A stretch of 64,000 bases of DNA from Helianthus annuus. Taxonomy: Eukaryota; Streptophyta; Magnoliopsida; Asterales; Asteraceae. A program made the position numbers and the translations under genes. Of this stretch, positions 22,157 to 33,588 are shown piece after piece. The notes under the pieces are model-generated. The model was not told the DNA's origin. It saw only the letters and a list, made by a program, of their open reading frames with translations, and did not search any database. The stretch lies in assembly GCF_002127325.2 (NCBI RefSeq), contig NC_035433.2, forward strand, positions 121,984,088-122,048,087, given 5' to 3'. Position 1 is the stretch's first letter; every line of letters begins with the position of its first letter.

Positions 22157-25100
22157 ATGGAGAATGGTTATGCACTTCTGCTGCTGGTGCTTTTGGCTGT
22201 AGGTATGTTGTTGTATATTTGTAATTACTTGTGTTTGTTTGTTTGTTTGTTCTGTATGGTTAAACAAATTTTAATCCAGTTTGAAAAAAAAATAATGTAT
22301 CAAGAACACTGTATACCTTGTGGTTGGTTATATTATAATGTGTTTATTCTTGTAGTTAATCTGTAATGACTTGTGTTTATTTAGTATGATTAACCAAAAT
22401 TTTAATCCAGTTTGAAAAACTAATGTACAGTGTTGTCATAAACCCAAGGCGCACTCGCGGCGCTAAAAAACGAGGATTTTTTTTAAGCTAGGTGCATAGT
22501 ATAAAATACCATTTTTATGGGTACTAGACATGTTTTAGGCTTGTTTAGGTTGATTCTATGCTTATTTAGGTTGGTTCCGGCCTATGCAGTTAATGCGGTA
22601 AAAACTCGGATATCAGTCAAGGGCCGATATTTGAGATATAGGTTATTGCAGTGAGATATCGGTAATTTTAATATCATGCAGAATTTTTGTATAGCAATTT
22701 AACACTAATAATTTAGTATACTCCTAAGCAGTCAATAGCGGTGCTATAGCGGTTAGCGGACCTCAGGGTGTGTAGCGGTCCAAATAGCGGTGGCCTATAG
22801 TGGTTCCACTATTAGCGGCGCTAAATATCGCTATAGCGGTGGCCTATAGCGGTTATAGCAGTAACGGTGTTTGATTGTGTTAATTCTTAAATTAAATACT
22901 TCAAAGTTACTATTAGTATTTGATTTGCAACAGGTTTTTGATAATGGAATGATATTACTATGAATTTTGATATTACTATTAATATTTTTCAAAGATATAT
23001 TTATATATATATATAAAAATACATAAATTATGCATGGTATAAAAATTACCGCTATATCACCGCTATACCACCGCTATAACCTGTATATCATATAGCGGAC
23101 CTGGACCGCTATTCGATTTTGGACCGCTATAATTGCATAGGTATACTCTCCTACCATTAACAAACTAACCTTTTGAAACTTGCAAAACACTAACAATTGT
23201 AGCAAGTAGGAACTGATTAAGACTTAAAACGCTAACCTTTAACACTAACAACTAACAATTAAGACCTAAAACTTTAATGTCAGCAATAAGAGGAAGGACG
23301 GATGGTAGAACTAAGAAGAAAGGTACTGATATCGGGAAAATCGGTGATATATTGGTCAATATCGCCGATGATATCGGTACCGATATTTTACATGGGGAAC
23401 GTTAACCGATATTAACTGCATAGATTCCAGCCTTAGTTACGAGTTTTTCTTACTGTTTTTGGCTGGAAAATCACCTGAATTTGCGCCAGAGTGCCTAAAA
23501 GGTGGGCTTTCAAGTCGCAGTGCATAAGGCGCGCTTTGTGCACTTTTGACAACTATGCCGAGAACACTGCACACTATGTGGTTAACCGGTTATTATAATG
23601 TTGATCATAGTTCTTCCATTAATTCTTTGATTTTCCCACAGTTTATCCGTCTTCTGGTGCGCATGACTTCGAGCATTGCAAAAACTCCGTCAAGCAATGG
23701 GCTTCTTCATCCCTTCGCTCCGATAACAAAAACACTCACATTCTCAAAGACTTATTATTTTTTCTTCATGTCCCAAGAACCGGAGGCCGAACTTATTTTC
23801 ATTGTTTCCTAAAAAAACTATATTCTAGTGATCTAGAATGCCCACGATCTTACGATAAACTACGGTTCGATCCGCGGTAAGTTTTATAATTCTAAAAAGC
23901 TATCTGTGTGTTGATGACTTTGACATTTTGTTTATATTTTCTTGAGTAAAATGCCATTTTCGTCCCTGAGATTTAGCTAGTTTTGCGACTTTCGTCCAAA
24001 GGTTTGTTTTTTCCTGCATTTGGATCCAAAAGGTTTGAAGTCTTGCAATTTTCATCCGGCTCGTTAACTCCATACATTTTCTCTGTAAGGTCAGGGGTAT
24101 TTTCGTATTTTTACATATATTATTTTGTTTTTTTTATTTAGTAAGGGTATTTTTAATACTTGTACATTATGCTAAATGCTTGTACATAAAGTGAAAAAGA
24201 CCGAATTGCCTTTTAATTTAACAAAAAAGACGGAAATACCCTTGACTTAATGTAGAAAAATGGATGGAAATGGCAAGATTTCAAATCTTTTGGATCCAGA
24301 TGTGGAAAAACAAACCTTTGGACAAAAGTCGCAAAACTGGCCAAACCTCAGGGATGAAAATGACATTTTACTCTATTTTCTTGTTTCTTAATAGTTTGTG
24401 TTGTTGTACAGGAAACCTAATTGCAGGCTTTTGGCAACTCATGATGATTATAGCATGATGTCAAAGCTTCCAAAAGAGCAGACTTCAGTGGTAACGATAC
24501 TTAGGGATCCCGTTGAGCGAGTTTTTAGTACGTATGAGTTTTCGGTCGAGGTAGCAGCTAGGTTTTTGGTGCACCCTAATTTGACTTCCGTCATAAGAAT
24601 GTCGAAACGTGTGCGGTCGAAGAGTGGTGGCATAAGCACGCTCGAGATCTGGCCTTGGAAGTATCTGGTTCCATGGATGAGGGAGGATTTATTCTCTCGG
24701 GTAGGTTATATATATATATAGTGGAGGGTCACCTTGAGAACGCTAAATATTGCGAGAACCGTGAGAACAAATGAAAAAACCAATCAAAATCAATTTTTTT
24801 AGTACAACTATCATTATAATCAAAATACAACATTAAAAAAAGAATTTACTCTTTAATAATTCGTGTATCCTCTCAGAATCACTCTTAATAATTTTTTTTA
24901 CACATGTGTAAATTTATTTTCTAATATTGTATTCGAATAATTATGATCAGTGTAAAAAAAATTGAATTTGAATTGTTGTTGACCAAGTTCTCGCGGTTCT
25001 CACGGAATATATGCGTTCTCATTTAACCTTACCCTATATATGTGTGGAATTATGTAAATAATTTATATTTGTTTATACTCTTTTCGATAATTATTATTGT

Positions 25101-28100
25101 TCCGTCTGATGCAGCTGATGAATCTGTTTACTTTGATGTAATATTGTAATGAACAGCGAGATGCAAGAAAGAAAAGGGGCCCGCCGTTTTTTTACGGGAA
25201 TGATTCATATGATATGGAGGAAGTTGTTATGCCGTTACATGATTATATTAATCACCCCGTAGCTCTTGATCTTGTTCACAACGGTGCCACTTTCCAGGTA
25301 TAAATCCTTACGATTAAATTGACATCAAACTATATGATTAGCAAACAATTTTTCATTTGAGTTAATTACGTTTTTCATCCCCGTGGTTTGTTGAAAATAA
25401 CCATTACAGTCTATTAGTTCAAAAATTGCCAAAACAATACAATACTTTCACTTTTGTAACAATTACAGTCCACCTCCGTTAACCCCATTCAAAAGTGAAA
25501 GTACGGGTACTGTTTTGACAATTTTTAAACTAATGGACTGTAATGGTTATTTTCAACAAACCACAGGGACGAAAAACGTAATTAACTCTTTTTATTTTTA
25601 TTTTTTGGTTATGGCTAAGTTTTATTGGTTTAGGTTGCAGGTTTGACGAATAATTCAAATATTCGTGAGGCACATGAGGTGCGTCGATGTGTAATAACAC
25701 ATCCGGTTCTTGGAAAATACGTACTTGAAGTAGCAAAGGTGTTGTATGGTGTCTTAAAAATTAATGAGTTTACTATTACTATTTTTTTTCTTTTAATCTA
25801 TATTAATGGTTTCTTGCAGAAAAGGCTGGATGATATGCTATATGTCGGAATCACAGAGGACCACCGGGAATCCGCCACAATGTTCGCAAATGTGGTCGGT
25901 GCACAAGTTATCTCTCAGTTGATGACATCAGCTGCTAATTATAGCAATACAACCGGTAAATGTTTCTTTTTTTTGTTAAGAGTAAAATGCCATTTTCGTC
26001 CCTGAGGTTTGACTACTTTTGTGATTTTCCTCCAAAGGTTTGTTTTTTTCCACATCTGGATCCAAAAGGTTTAAAACCTTGCCATTTTCATCCAATTCGT
26101 CAACTCCATCCATTTTCCTCCGTTAAATGAGGGGCATTTCTGTCTTTTTAGACATTTTTTTTATTAAATTAAAAACCACTATAAGATGTAAAGATCCATC
26201 TTTGTTGACTTTCTCCCCACCCAAACCCTTTAATCTTTTAATCATCACAAAAAAATGTCTAAAAAGACGAAAATACCCCTTACTTAACGTTGAAAAATGG
26301 ATGGAGTTAACGAGTTTGATGAAAATGGTAAGATTTCAAACCTTTTGGATCCAGATGCGGAAAAACAAACCTTCAGACGAAAGAAAAGTAGCGAAACCTC
26401 AAGGACGAAAATGGCATTTTACCCTTTTTATTATTTGACTTCAAGAAAATATTGTTTTTCGTTCTATAGTTTTAGCATCATTTCTTTGCTATTCGAAATT
26501 CTTATTGTACCTTTTGATGCAAGTCTTGATAGTCCTTAAAATATTATATATGTTATTGCTTGTGATGCAGAACAGGATCCTCCGTTATCTGATTCAAGCA
26601 TTGATGCAACTGATGATCAGGTAATTCATGTTGTTTTTTCAGTAAATCTAAAGTTTATATGTAATATCTTCATATGTTGCAATAATGATGACTTGACTTG
26701 CATGCATCACAGGGTAATAGTTCGTCAACTACCGAAGCAAAAAGCGAGAATGTACGTCTTTTTTTATCACATGTTTTTTCAGACCTAATTTGTTTAATTA
26801 TAGTGATCCATAGAGGTCACAAAATGGCGGGTTATTTGCCAGTTGAAACGGGTCGGGTTAGGTTGGCTGGAAACACTTCTTGTCCAAAATCTTTAAAAAA
26901 AATTCTAATGATTAATGTTGTAAATATGATTAGAAATTTATAATAACAGTTCAATTTTTTAACAACATGATTTAGTCGATATTTAACTAGTTATAACTGT
27001 TATATCATATAAGTCACTTTGATAATATTTTGAATTTTACGTCTTCATCAGATGACTGTGGGGAAACTTATGGAAAACTACGAGACCTGCATTTCTTCAC
27101 TAAGATCGTCCCAATCACAAAGGCGCACCGCTTCTTTGAAAAAAGTGTCCCCAGCAAACTTTACAAAAGAGGTATAACAATTACGTTTTCGTCTTTTTGA
27201 CTTGATATTTGTTTTCTGTTTTATTTTTTTTTTAAATAACAAAATCGCATGATCATTAACCGTTAATGGCTATTTATGTTGTGTATATTTGACGAATAAC
27301 CAAATAATTGTAAACTGTGTACCTTATTCTTATACAGTCGACTTAATTTATCTTCAGGCACGTAGGCGGGTACCTGAAAATGCACTCAAAGAAATCATTT
27401 CGCTGAACAGTCTTGACATGGAACTCTACAAATATGCCAAAGAAATATTTCAAAAGAAGCATCAGATTATGGAACGTAAATTGCATGATTCCGCCACACC
27501 CGTAAGTTTCCATGTTTTTTTTGGTGAAACTTGAATTAGTATCAAAAGATCTCATTTGGGATTTCATTTCTCAACCAAAACCCATTAGAGATGGCAAAAT
27601 GACGTGTCATGTGGATTGGATAATGTGTCAAAAGTGGTACCGAAAGGTGTTGGGTTCGGTTGAAATCAAAACACTTGCTTTTTCCCCATTTTTTAGTTTT
27701 TTTGGAGTAAAATGCCATTTTCATCCCTGAGGTTTGGCCAATTTTGCGACTTTCATCCAAAGGTTTGTTTTTCCTCATCTGGATCCATAGTTGTCAATAG
27801 CGAGCGTATCGATCGCTATAGCGCACTACGTAGCGTATAGGTCTAGGCTCGCTATTAGGGTTGTAGCGATAGATAGCAATAATAGCGACAATTTATTTAT
27901 TCTTTTGTTTTTTTAATATAAATAGCAATTAAATATAGCTATAAAGTAGCTGGATTTTAGGTTTTTGTTAAATATACATATACCAGGGTATTTTGATATA
28001 ATATACATATAACAATTTTTAAAATATTTTTTCTAGTGTATCGCTATTTATAAAATAGCGCCCGCTATTTATCGCTATTCGCTATGTAGCATATAGGTAC

Positions 28101-28847
28101 CTTATCGCTATTTGTCGCTATTCGCCATTAACAACTATGTTTGGATCTAAAAGGTTTGAAATCTTGCTATTTTCATCCGGCTTGTTAACTCCATTCATTT
28201 TTCTCCGTTAGGTCAGAGGTCTTTTTTCGTCTTTTTTGTAAACTTAAAGGGTTTTGAATACTTGTACATTATGCTAAATGCTATTACGTAAAGTGAAAAA
28301 GACCGAATTACCCTTTAAGTTAAAAAAAGGCGAAAATACCCCGAGAAAAATGGATAACATGACCTAGATTGGCCAAACCTCATGGACAAAAATGACATTT
28401 TACTTTTTTTTATAAGCAATTCATTTATGAAATACAATTACGAAACTATATTCTTACATAATCATCTAACTTTTTGAATAACTTTATGCATTAAAATTAC
28501 ACAGTAGGCTGTCAGGTCTGACCAACTGTTTCACCCATTCGATCATTTTAGAGATAACATGACCTAGATTGGTCTATTCATAAGTAAACGGGTTAAACAA
28601 GCCAACATATACTCCGGTTCACGGCAATCCTACAAGTTTGTCGAAGTTTAAACTGCGACAGTTATCAAGAATCAAGCGTTGGTTTTGACTTATTTTCTTC
28701 GATAAATTGCAGGAGAAGGGACACATGATGCTCACTAACATTATTCCAGCCTCGACGATTGTGTATTTTATCGGTTTTACATTCTTGGTTGTCTTCATTT
28801 GCTTCTTTAAAAGTGCAAAAAGAAGGATATCTAAAATTAAGATATAA
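22157..28847 (+). CDS. TPST: tyrosylprotein sulfotransferase, 11 coding exons
   Basis: Predicted coding exons: 22157-22202, 23642-23876, 24412-24700, 25157-25297, 25634-25738, 25820-25955, 26571-26620, 26713-26751, 27052-27171, 27358-27501, 28713-28847. All have GT/AG borders and consistent phases, giving 1440 nt and 479 residues with no internal stop. The protein has an N-terminal hydrophobic leader (about 3-16), the sulfotransferase PAPS-binding-like motif HVPRTGGRT (about 58-66), conserved THDDYS and EFSVEVAARFLVHPNL segments, WPWKYLVPWMREDLF, a variable Ser/Thr-rich middle, one membrane span near 449-467 and a basic tail KSAKRRISKIKI. This is the plant TPST architecture, slightly shorter than the roughly 500-residue Arabidopsis enzyme as I recall it. 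Plant TPST is a Golgi type I membrane enzyme that sulfates tyrosines of secreted peptide hormones (PSK, RGF, PSY and CIF classes). The start is chosen because exon 1 encodes the signal peptide and splices in phase. Confidence 0.9.
22582..23423. mobile_element. hAT-like MITE (middle layer of triple nest)
   Basis: Inverted ends CTATGCAGTTAAT and ATTAACTGCATAG with GATATCGG-rich arms. Flanks GTTCCGGC and ATTCCAGC match at 6 of 8 bases. It sits inside the outer element and contains the TAGCGG element. Confidence 0.65.
22724..23140. mobile_element. TAGCGG-rich hAT MITE, copy 2 (inner layer)
   Basis: Ends CTAAGCAGTCAATAGCGG and CCGCTATAATTGCATAG, with a perfect 8-bp duplication GTATACTC (22716-22723 and 23141-23148). 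Same family as 16740-17357. It is the youngest layer of the nest. Confidence 0.82.
23944..24373. mobile_element. MULE-type foldback MITE in TPST intron 2
   Basis: Left end GAGTAAAATGCCATTTTCG, right end complementary (ATGACATTTTACTC), flanked by a perfect 9-bp duplication TATTTTCTT (23935-23943 and 24374-24382). Its right end stops about 30 bp before exon 3. Non-coding. Confidence 0.88.
24717..25040. mobile_element. MITE with GAGAACGC inverted ends in TPST intron 3
   Basis: The left arm TATAGTGGAGGGTCACCTTG, then AGAACGC..GCGAGAACC, is the imperfect complement of the right arm (GGTTCTCACGGAATATATGC, then GTTCTCATTTAACCTTACCC). Superfamily is unclear. The element starts just after the exon 3 donor. 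Confidence 0.6.
25359..25588. mobile_element. MULE-type foldback MITE in TPST intron 4
   Basis: Complementary ends GAGTTAATTACGTTTTTC and GAAAAACGTAATTAACTC. Flanks TTTTCATTT and TTTTTATTT match at 8 of 9 bases. It ends about 45 bp before exon 5. Confidence 0.8.
25980..26423. mobile_element. MULE-type foldback MITE in TPST intron 6
   Basis: Ends GAGTAAAATGCCATTTTCGT and ACGAAAATGGCATTTTAC are complementary, with arms like those at 23944-24373. The target duplication is not clean in the T/A-rich flanks. Non-coding. Confidence 0.7.
27705..28403. mobile_element. MULE-type MITE in TPST intron 10, split by a hAT MITE
   Basis: The left arm from GAGTAAAATGCCATTTTC and a right arm ending ATGACATTTTAC match the 23944-24373 family. 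A second element at 27786-28139 interrupts the left arm at CATCTGGATC. Confidence 0.75.
27786..28139. mobile_element. TAGCG-rich hAT MITE inside the intron 10 MULE
   Basis: Ends CATAGTTGTCAATAGCG and CGCCATTAACAACTATG. Flanks TCTGGATC and TTTGGATC match at 7 of 8 bases. It is related to copies at 16740 and 22724 by its TAGCG/CGCTA arms but has a different terminus. Confidence 0.78.
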
Positions 28848-30227
28848 AAGTTTTGATTAATTTGAAGTTATTGCGATGCACATTCGGTTTTTTTTTTTTT
28901 TTTTTTAAATGAAACTCTAGAGAATGGATGCAAATTTTTATGAGTGATTTTGTATACTTATAAGTGATCATCAAAAGTTAAATTCTAGTTTAATGATTGG
29001 TAGTTGTTGGGTTCATGTTGACTTTTTATCTAACACTTTGTATGGTTGACTTTGTTCTTAATTTGTTAAAATTTCTGTTGAGTTTTTATCTTGTTAATTC
29101 AGAACAACCATCTTTGATTCTTTTCCACAGTTCAGTTTTACCAAAAGTGTGCCTGTTTGTATATTGCAAGTAAATATAATCATCAATAATATTACATGAC
29201 ACATTCTATAAACCAACATTTGTGGTATAAATAGAATAAGAATGAGATATTGCAAATAAGTCAAGTAACATAATAATTAGTTGAAGGTTGGTTAATTGCA
29301 GTTGAATAGAATAAGAATGAGATATTGCAAATAAGTCAATATAATAATTAGTTGAAGGTTGGTTAATTGCAGTTATGTTTGTATTGGATTGTACTTTTTT
29401 TTTTGAAAAAAAAAAAATTTCATGTTAGATTGTGGGTTTGGGTTTAAACATACTTAGCTAAATTGATCATGTTTGGGTCATACTCAACTTTTGAAATTGT
29501 ATTTTATGTCAACTAAAATTGATTGGATATTTTATGAAAATTTGAAAGTTATAAGAGAAATGAACATTAAGTTTTATGGTTTAAACACAATTATTTTATA
29601 AGCACTTGTAATTTTTTATTGCAAATTAATAATTTTCTAGAATAAATATGCAAAAAAAAAAAACTAAAGTAAAATTAAACTCTGAGTTGAACGTGTCATG
29701 TTCGTGTAAACCCACAAAACCTCCATGTAGTGTTTACGTTTGGCATGTCAACACATAATTCTACGTCTGATATTCATGAGCGATCAATCGGATCATAGAA
29801 TCAGCTAGTTAGTGGTCAGCTTAACTTTTATGTTGCGAGTAAACCTGTTCTCGGGAAAAAATATATATAGTTCTACACTTCTACTATCACTATCGATAAT
29901 GACAGATTTCGAATCACACTCCTTCTCAACTCACATAAGTTGAGTATGCCCACAAAGTGGTTAATGAAATGCCTGAAATGAAATGAATGCGCGTATGAAA
30001 AGGAAGTGGAATAAATCAGGACACGACACATGAAGCATACTCATGGAACCACTTCAATCTGTATTTGCTACTGAGGCTCCATTTGTTGTGTCAAAAACTA
30101 CAATTGCAACAGAAGATTAGTGGGATCTATTGATGGACAATTTAAACACTGTTTATTTATGTTCAGGTCCCACTTGTAATGAATCCTAGTGTCTTTGTCT
30201 CTAGGAAAATGACATTTATTTCAATTA
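28848..30227. other. TPST 3' UTR and AT-rich intergenic sequence
   Basis: The first few hundred bases after the stop are probably 3' UTR. No single poly(A) signal stands out. A 75-bp tandem pair lies at about 29230-29376 (AATAGAATAAGAATGAGATA repeated). No gene is seen up to the MULE at 30228. Confidence 0.45.
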
Positions 30228-30556
30228 GAGTAAAGTACTTTTTCAGTCCCTGTGCTTTGTGCATTTTAATTCTTTGAATCCAAAAACTAAACTTGTCTTA
30301 ATTTGAGTCCCCGTGGTTTGTATTTTTAACCCTTTGAATCCAAAACGCAAACCTCATCCAAATCATGGACTAAAAGTGTTGGATTCAAAAGGTTAAAAAT
30401 ACAAACCACGGGGACTCAAAGGGTTGGATGAGGTTTCATTTTGGATTCAAAGGGTTAAAAATACAAGCCACAGGGACTCAAATCAAGACAAATTTGGTTT
30501 TTGGATTCAGATAGTTAAAATGCACAACCCACAGGGACTCAAAAAGGACTTTACTC
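30228..30556. mobile_element. MULE-type foldback MITE
   Basis: Inverted ends GAGTAAAGTACTTTTTCAG and AGGACTTTACTC, with a perfect 9-bp duplication TTTCAATTA (30219-30227 and 30557-30565). The right arm contains an internal repeat of GGTTAAAAATACAA followed by CCAC. Non-coding. Confidence 0.85.
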
Positions 30557-30625
30557 TTTCAATTAAGATGTTAATATATATTTTGTGTAAATTTTACTAG
30601 TACATATACGAGGATAGTGAATATA

Positions 30626-31495
30626 GTGGTATCATACACCCAAGCTTAGATAAAAAGAAAACGGTTAAAACCACATTATTTTAATTAACTTACATAACCA
30701 TATTGAAGAAACACCAAGTTAATCTGAAGGTTAACTTGTGTTTTGTGTCTCGTACAATAAGGTTAATCTTCTTTCCTCCTCGATTGATGACTATAAATAT
30801 CCTACAAAACAACCACAACACCGTGAAGCTCGTTACGAGGAGAATAGGGGGGTTCTTCTTGTAACCACCCTCCGGCGTGAGAATAATAACTTGTTTTGAG
30901 GATAAAAGTGTGTGTAATAAGTGAGAGAGCAAGAGAGTGATCCTTAAACATAGAGATGAACTTCTCTATTTATAGCCAAAGAGAGTTGTGAAGGAGATGG
31001 ACTGATGAGCCTTGGGCCCCAATGTCAACAACAAGTAATATCCTCTTTGCCTCCTTGAGCACAGCCGTTAGTGTTTACAAACTAAAGAGGAGTTGGCGCA
31101 CGTTGAATGGATCCACGTGGCTGGGTAGTTGTCCTTGTTGTCTGATATGTCATCAGCAATTTAATGGAGATCGTGGAGCAGTGGTCGGCGCACGAAGGTT
31201 GGTGACACGTAGGTGTCCTTGTGTACTTCTTGTCTCCTGCACGATTGCTAATCGTGCAACATGCTGGACACAGCCTATCGTGGGCCCATTGGCTATCTGC
31301 TCTGACATTCATACCAATTGTACTATCTAAGGTCGTCCAGCTGGCGCAAAGAAGCTTGCGCTTCTTAGGCTTGCGCCATTTCGTTGCAAAATGGACTAAG
31401 TGTTAAATTTTGTCTATTTTGGGTATGGCTCACTGCACGCAACCTGAGCTTGCCTCGTGTAGTTAGCGCAGGATTAGGGACCATACCCCTTCACA
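30626..31495 (-). repeat. probable solo LTR, minus strand
   Basis: About 870 bp between TGGTATCATACACC and ..CCCTTCACA. Read on the minus strand it begins TGTGAAGGGGTATGG and ends GATACCA, giving TG...CA ends, with a TATA box in the right orientation (30967-30974). Flanks TATAG and TATAA match at 4 of 5. No internal retrotransposon domain is adjacent. An alternative is another non-coding repeat with a promoter-like site. Confidence 0.5.
30967..30974 (-). promoter_or_regulatory. TATA box of the minus-strand LTR candidate
   Basis: The minus strand reads GGCTATAAATAGAGAAG, a canonical plant TATA context. Confidence 0.4.
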
Positions 31496-32356
31496 TATAA
31501 TTTTAGTTAAATACCTACAAACATATTTTTGTTAATAACTAGTAAAGACCTGAATCGTTTCTGAATAAAAGTGACGTCAAAACGTAGATAACCGAAGATG
31601 TACATAAAAATAAGCACGGAAACGTACTATATATGGCCCGACTTATTTGAGAAAGAAATTTACGTCGGACACCAACCTAAATTTATATCGACACGTACAT
31701 AAAAATAAGTACAAAAAATATGTTTTTAAGTTAAAAATGGTGTCGCGCCTTGCAGTGGGGCCGAAAGCTAAAGTAATTAAGTCGAATTTGAAAAACAAAA
31801 TTTATGCTAAAAGTAGATTAACTGAAAACGTACAAAAAAGCAAAAAAAATAAAATAAAAAAATAAACGCATATTATATCTGAGCCTACCCATTTTCAAAG
31901 ACACGTAATCAACTTGAATTTATACGACACGTACCTAAATATAAGCACGTAAAAAATGATTATAATTTTTTAGAAAGTTGAAGGGTTATAACTGTCAATG
32001 CTAAATGTTGAAGGGTAAAGGATTTAAAAAAAACTTACTAAAAGACAAAAAAAAAACATAATCAACTTAAAATTATATCGACACGTAAATAAATATAAGA
32101 ACGTAAATAAATATAAGCACGTAAAAATGATTATAAAATTTTAAAAAATTGAAGGGTTGCAAGTGTCAATACAAAATGTTGAAGGGTAAATGCTAAAATA
32201 AATAAAAAAGTTACTAAAAACAAAAGGAAAAAAAACTTAAAAAGGGGACCAATGGGCAGTTGTCATCCAGTAGCCTGCCAATATTGATCCCTTCTCTAAC
32301 TTGTAAGCTTTATAGAATATCGAATTTTGCTTTCTGTATCAAATTTTATCTCGTTT
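31496..32356. other. degenerate repeats, no gene
   Basis: TTTATATCGACACGTACATA-like words recur near 31680, 31920 and 32070. A second motif, TTGAAGGGTTATAACTGTCAA, occurs near 31978 and, altered, near 32150. This looks like the inside of an old transposon whose ends I cannot place. Confidence 0.4.
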
Positions 32357-32690
32357 AGACTAGACGGTATGGGGAGCGGCCTAGGGCCGGTGACGCCCTG
32401 GCACACCTCCCACTAGGACCCTCCCCGTCCTCCCCACGACGCTGACGCCGGTCCTCTCTCTTCTTCTTTATACACACATACATACCTACATGCATGCATG
32501 CATACATACATGCATGCATACATGCATGCATGCATACATGCATGCATGCATACATACATACATACATACATACATACATACATACATACATACATACATA
32601 CATACATACATACATACATACATACATACATACATACATACATACATACATACATACATACATACATACATACATACATACATACATACA

Positions 32691-32723
<33 letters not shown>

Positions 32724-32805
32724 GAGGCCCATCCTCACATACGCTTACGTGGATACCTATATGGTGGAGCATCCTTTAAAAACTACCCTCCACACCGAAT
32801 AGTCT
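32357..32805. mobile_element. MITE carrying a tetranucleotide microsatellite
   Basis: Ends AGACTAGACGGTATGGGGAG and CTCCACACCGAATAGTCT are imperfect inverted repeats. The left interior is GC-rich (GGCCTAGGGCCGGTGACG). More than half of the element is the CATA array. Target duplication not clear. Confidence 0.5.
32470..32720. repeat. (CATA)n / (CATG)n microsatellite, about 250 bp
   Basis: An uninterrupted CATA run covers about 32549-32720. It is preceded by interspersed CATG units (about 32490-32550). All reading frames across it are open but encode only Tyr/Val/Cys/Met or His/Thr/Ile repeats. These are not genes. Confidence 0.97.
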
Positions 32806-32907
32806 TACAACCATTCCCTTATCATGGCTCTTTGTGTAATTGTTAGTACATTGATTCTGTAATAGTGAGTACATTGATTTTTGGACCATGATACATTGTA
32901 ATAGAAA

Positions 32908-33588
32908 CTAGTGGTTTTCCCCCGCGTTATGCGCCGGTAACTCAGTTAGTATCCGTTTGGTTGAGTTTGTTTCGATACCTATACTCGCTATAGTAACTGA
33001 AAGAGAACACTAAAGAAATAAAGTCGCGATATTGTCCCATCTTTTACATCAATCAAAAACTTTAAAAAAGAATACCGGTTTTTGATATTGTCGATGTCGC
33101 CATATCGGTACCGATTTTATTTGGTCGAAATAGATTAGATCGTTACATATCGAGACTCGTATAGTTTACAATATTATTTGGTCGAAATCGATTAGATTCG
33201 TCACACATATCGGGACACGTATAGTTTACAATAAAAATACATTTTTAATACTGTTATCGGCACTCGCATATACAATACAAAAAATACATTGTTTTGAATA
33301 AAAATATGTAAATACTATACATCATCAGTTCCGGTTCTATTTGGTATGATAGCGGCACGATATCCATTTTCATGAAAATTTATGTCACAGTGTTTAAAAA
33401 GTATAGTTACAGAGTTAGATTAAAAAAAACTAACATTAACAAATTACTAAAAAATAAACTAAATGATAAATAATCTTTTATTAAAAAACTTATAAAGAAT
33501 GTTTAAAAAATTGAAAACACTAATCATCGCGAATTCAAATTAATATGTATACTAATATGTATAATAATAATAATAACAATAATAATAA
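32908..33588 (-). mobile_element. Helitron-type 3' terminus and remnant, minus strand
   Basis: Read on the minus strand, sequence ending at 32908 has a CCGGCGCATAACGCGGGGG stem-like motif followed by AAAACCACTAG before T, the layout of a Helitron 3' end. A 57-bp tandem pair (TTATTTGGTCGAAAT.GATTAGA) lies at about 33118-33232. The 5' end is not identified, so the right limit is arbitrary. Confidence 0.4.

Larger units (their letters stand above)
22428..23557. mobile_element. hAT-like MITE (outer layer of triple nest)
   Basis: Ends CAGTGTTGTCATAAAC and GCACTTTTGACAACTATG are imperfect inverted repeats with CGCGCC/GGCGC-rich arms. Comparison with the duplicate intron segment shows no net target duplication, unlike other hAT-like elements here. 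It lies in TPST intron 1 and hosts the next two elements. Confidence 0.65.
22254..23610 (+). repeat. tandem duplication in TPST intron 1, second copy split by a MITE
   Basis: A segment of about 100 bp (TTTTAATCCAGTTTGAAAAA, then TAATGTA, AGAACACTG, TGTGGTT and ATTATAATG) occurs at about 22254-22343 and again at 22385-22427 plus 23558-23600. The second copy is opened between TAATGTA and CCGAGAAC by the element at 22428-23557. Confidence 0.75.

Noticed and set aside
31022..31406. Open frames of 60-100 codons on both strands
   Set aside because: Inside the LTR-like segment. No domain and no splice context.
32490..32720. Possible CRISPR-like regular repeat array
   Set aside because: A plain 4-bp microsatellite without unique spacers, in a plant nuclear sequence.
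32355..32846. Overlapping open frames on both strands encoding Tyr-Val-Cys-Met or His-Thr-Tyr-Ile repeats
   Set aside because: They are forced by the CATA microsatellite, whose 4-bp unit contains no stop in any frame.
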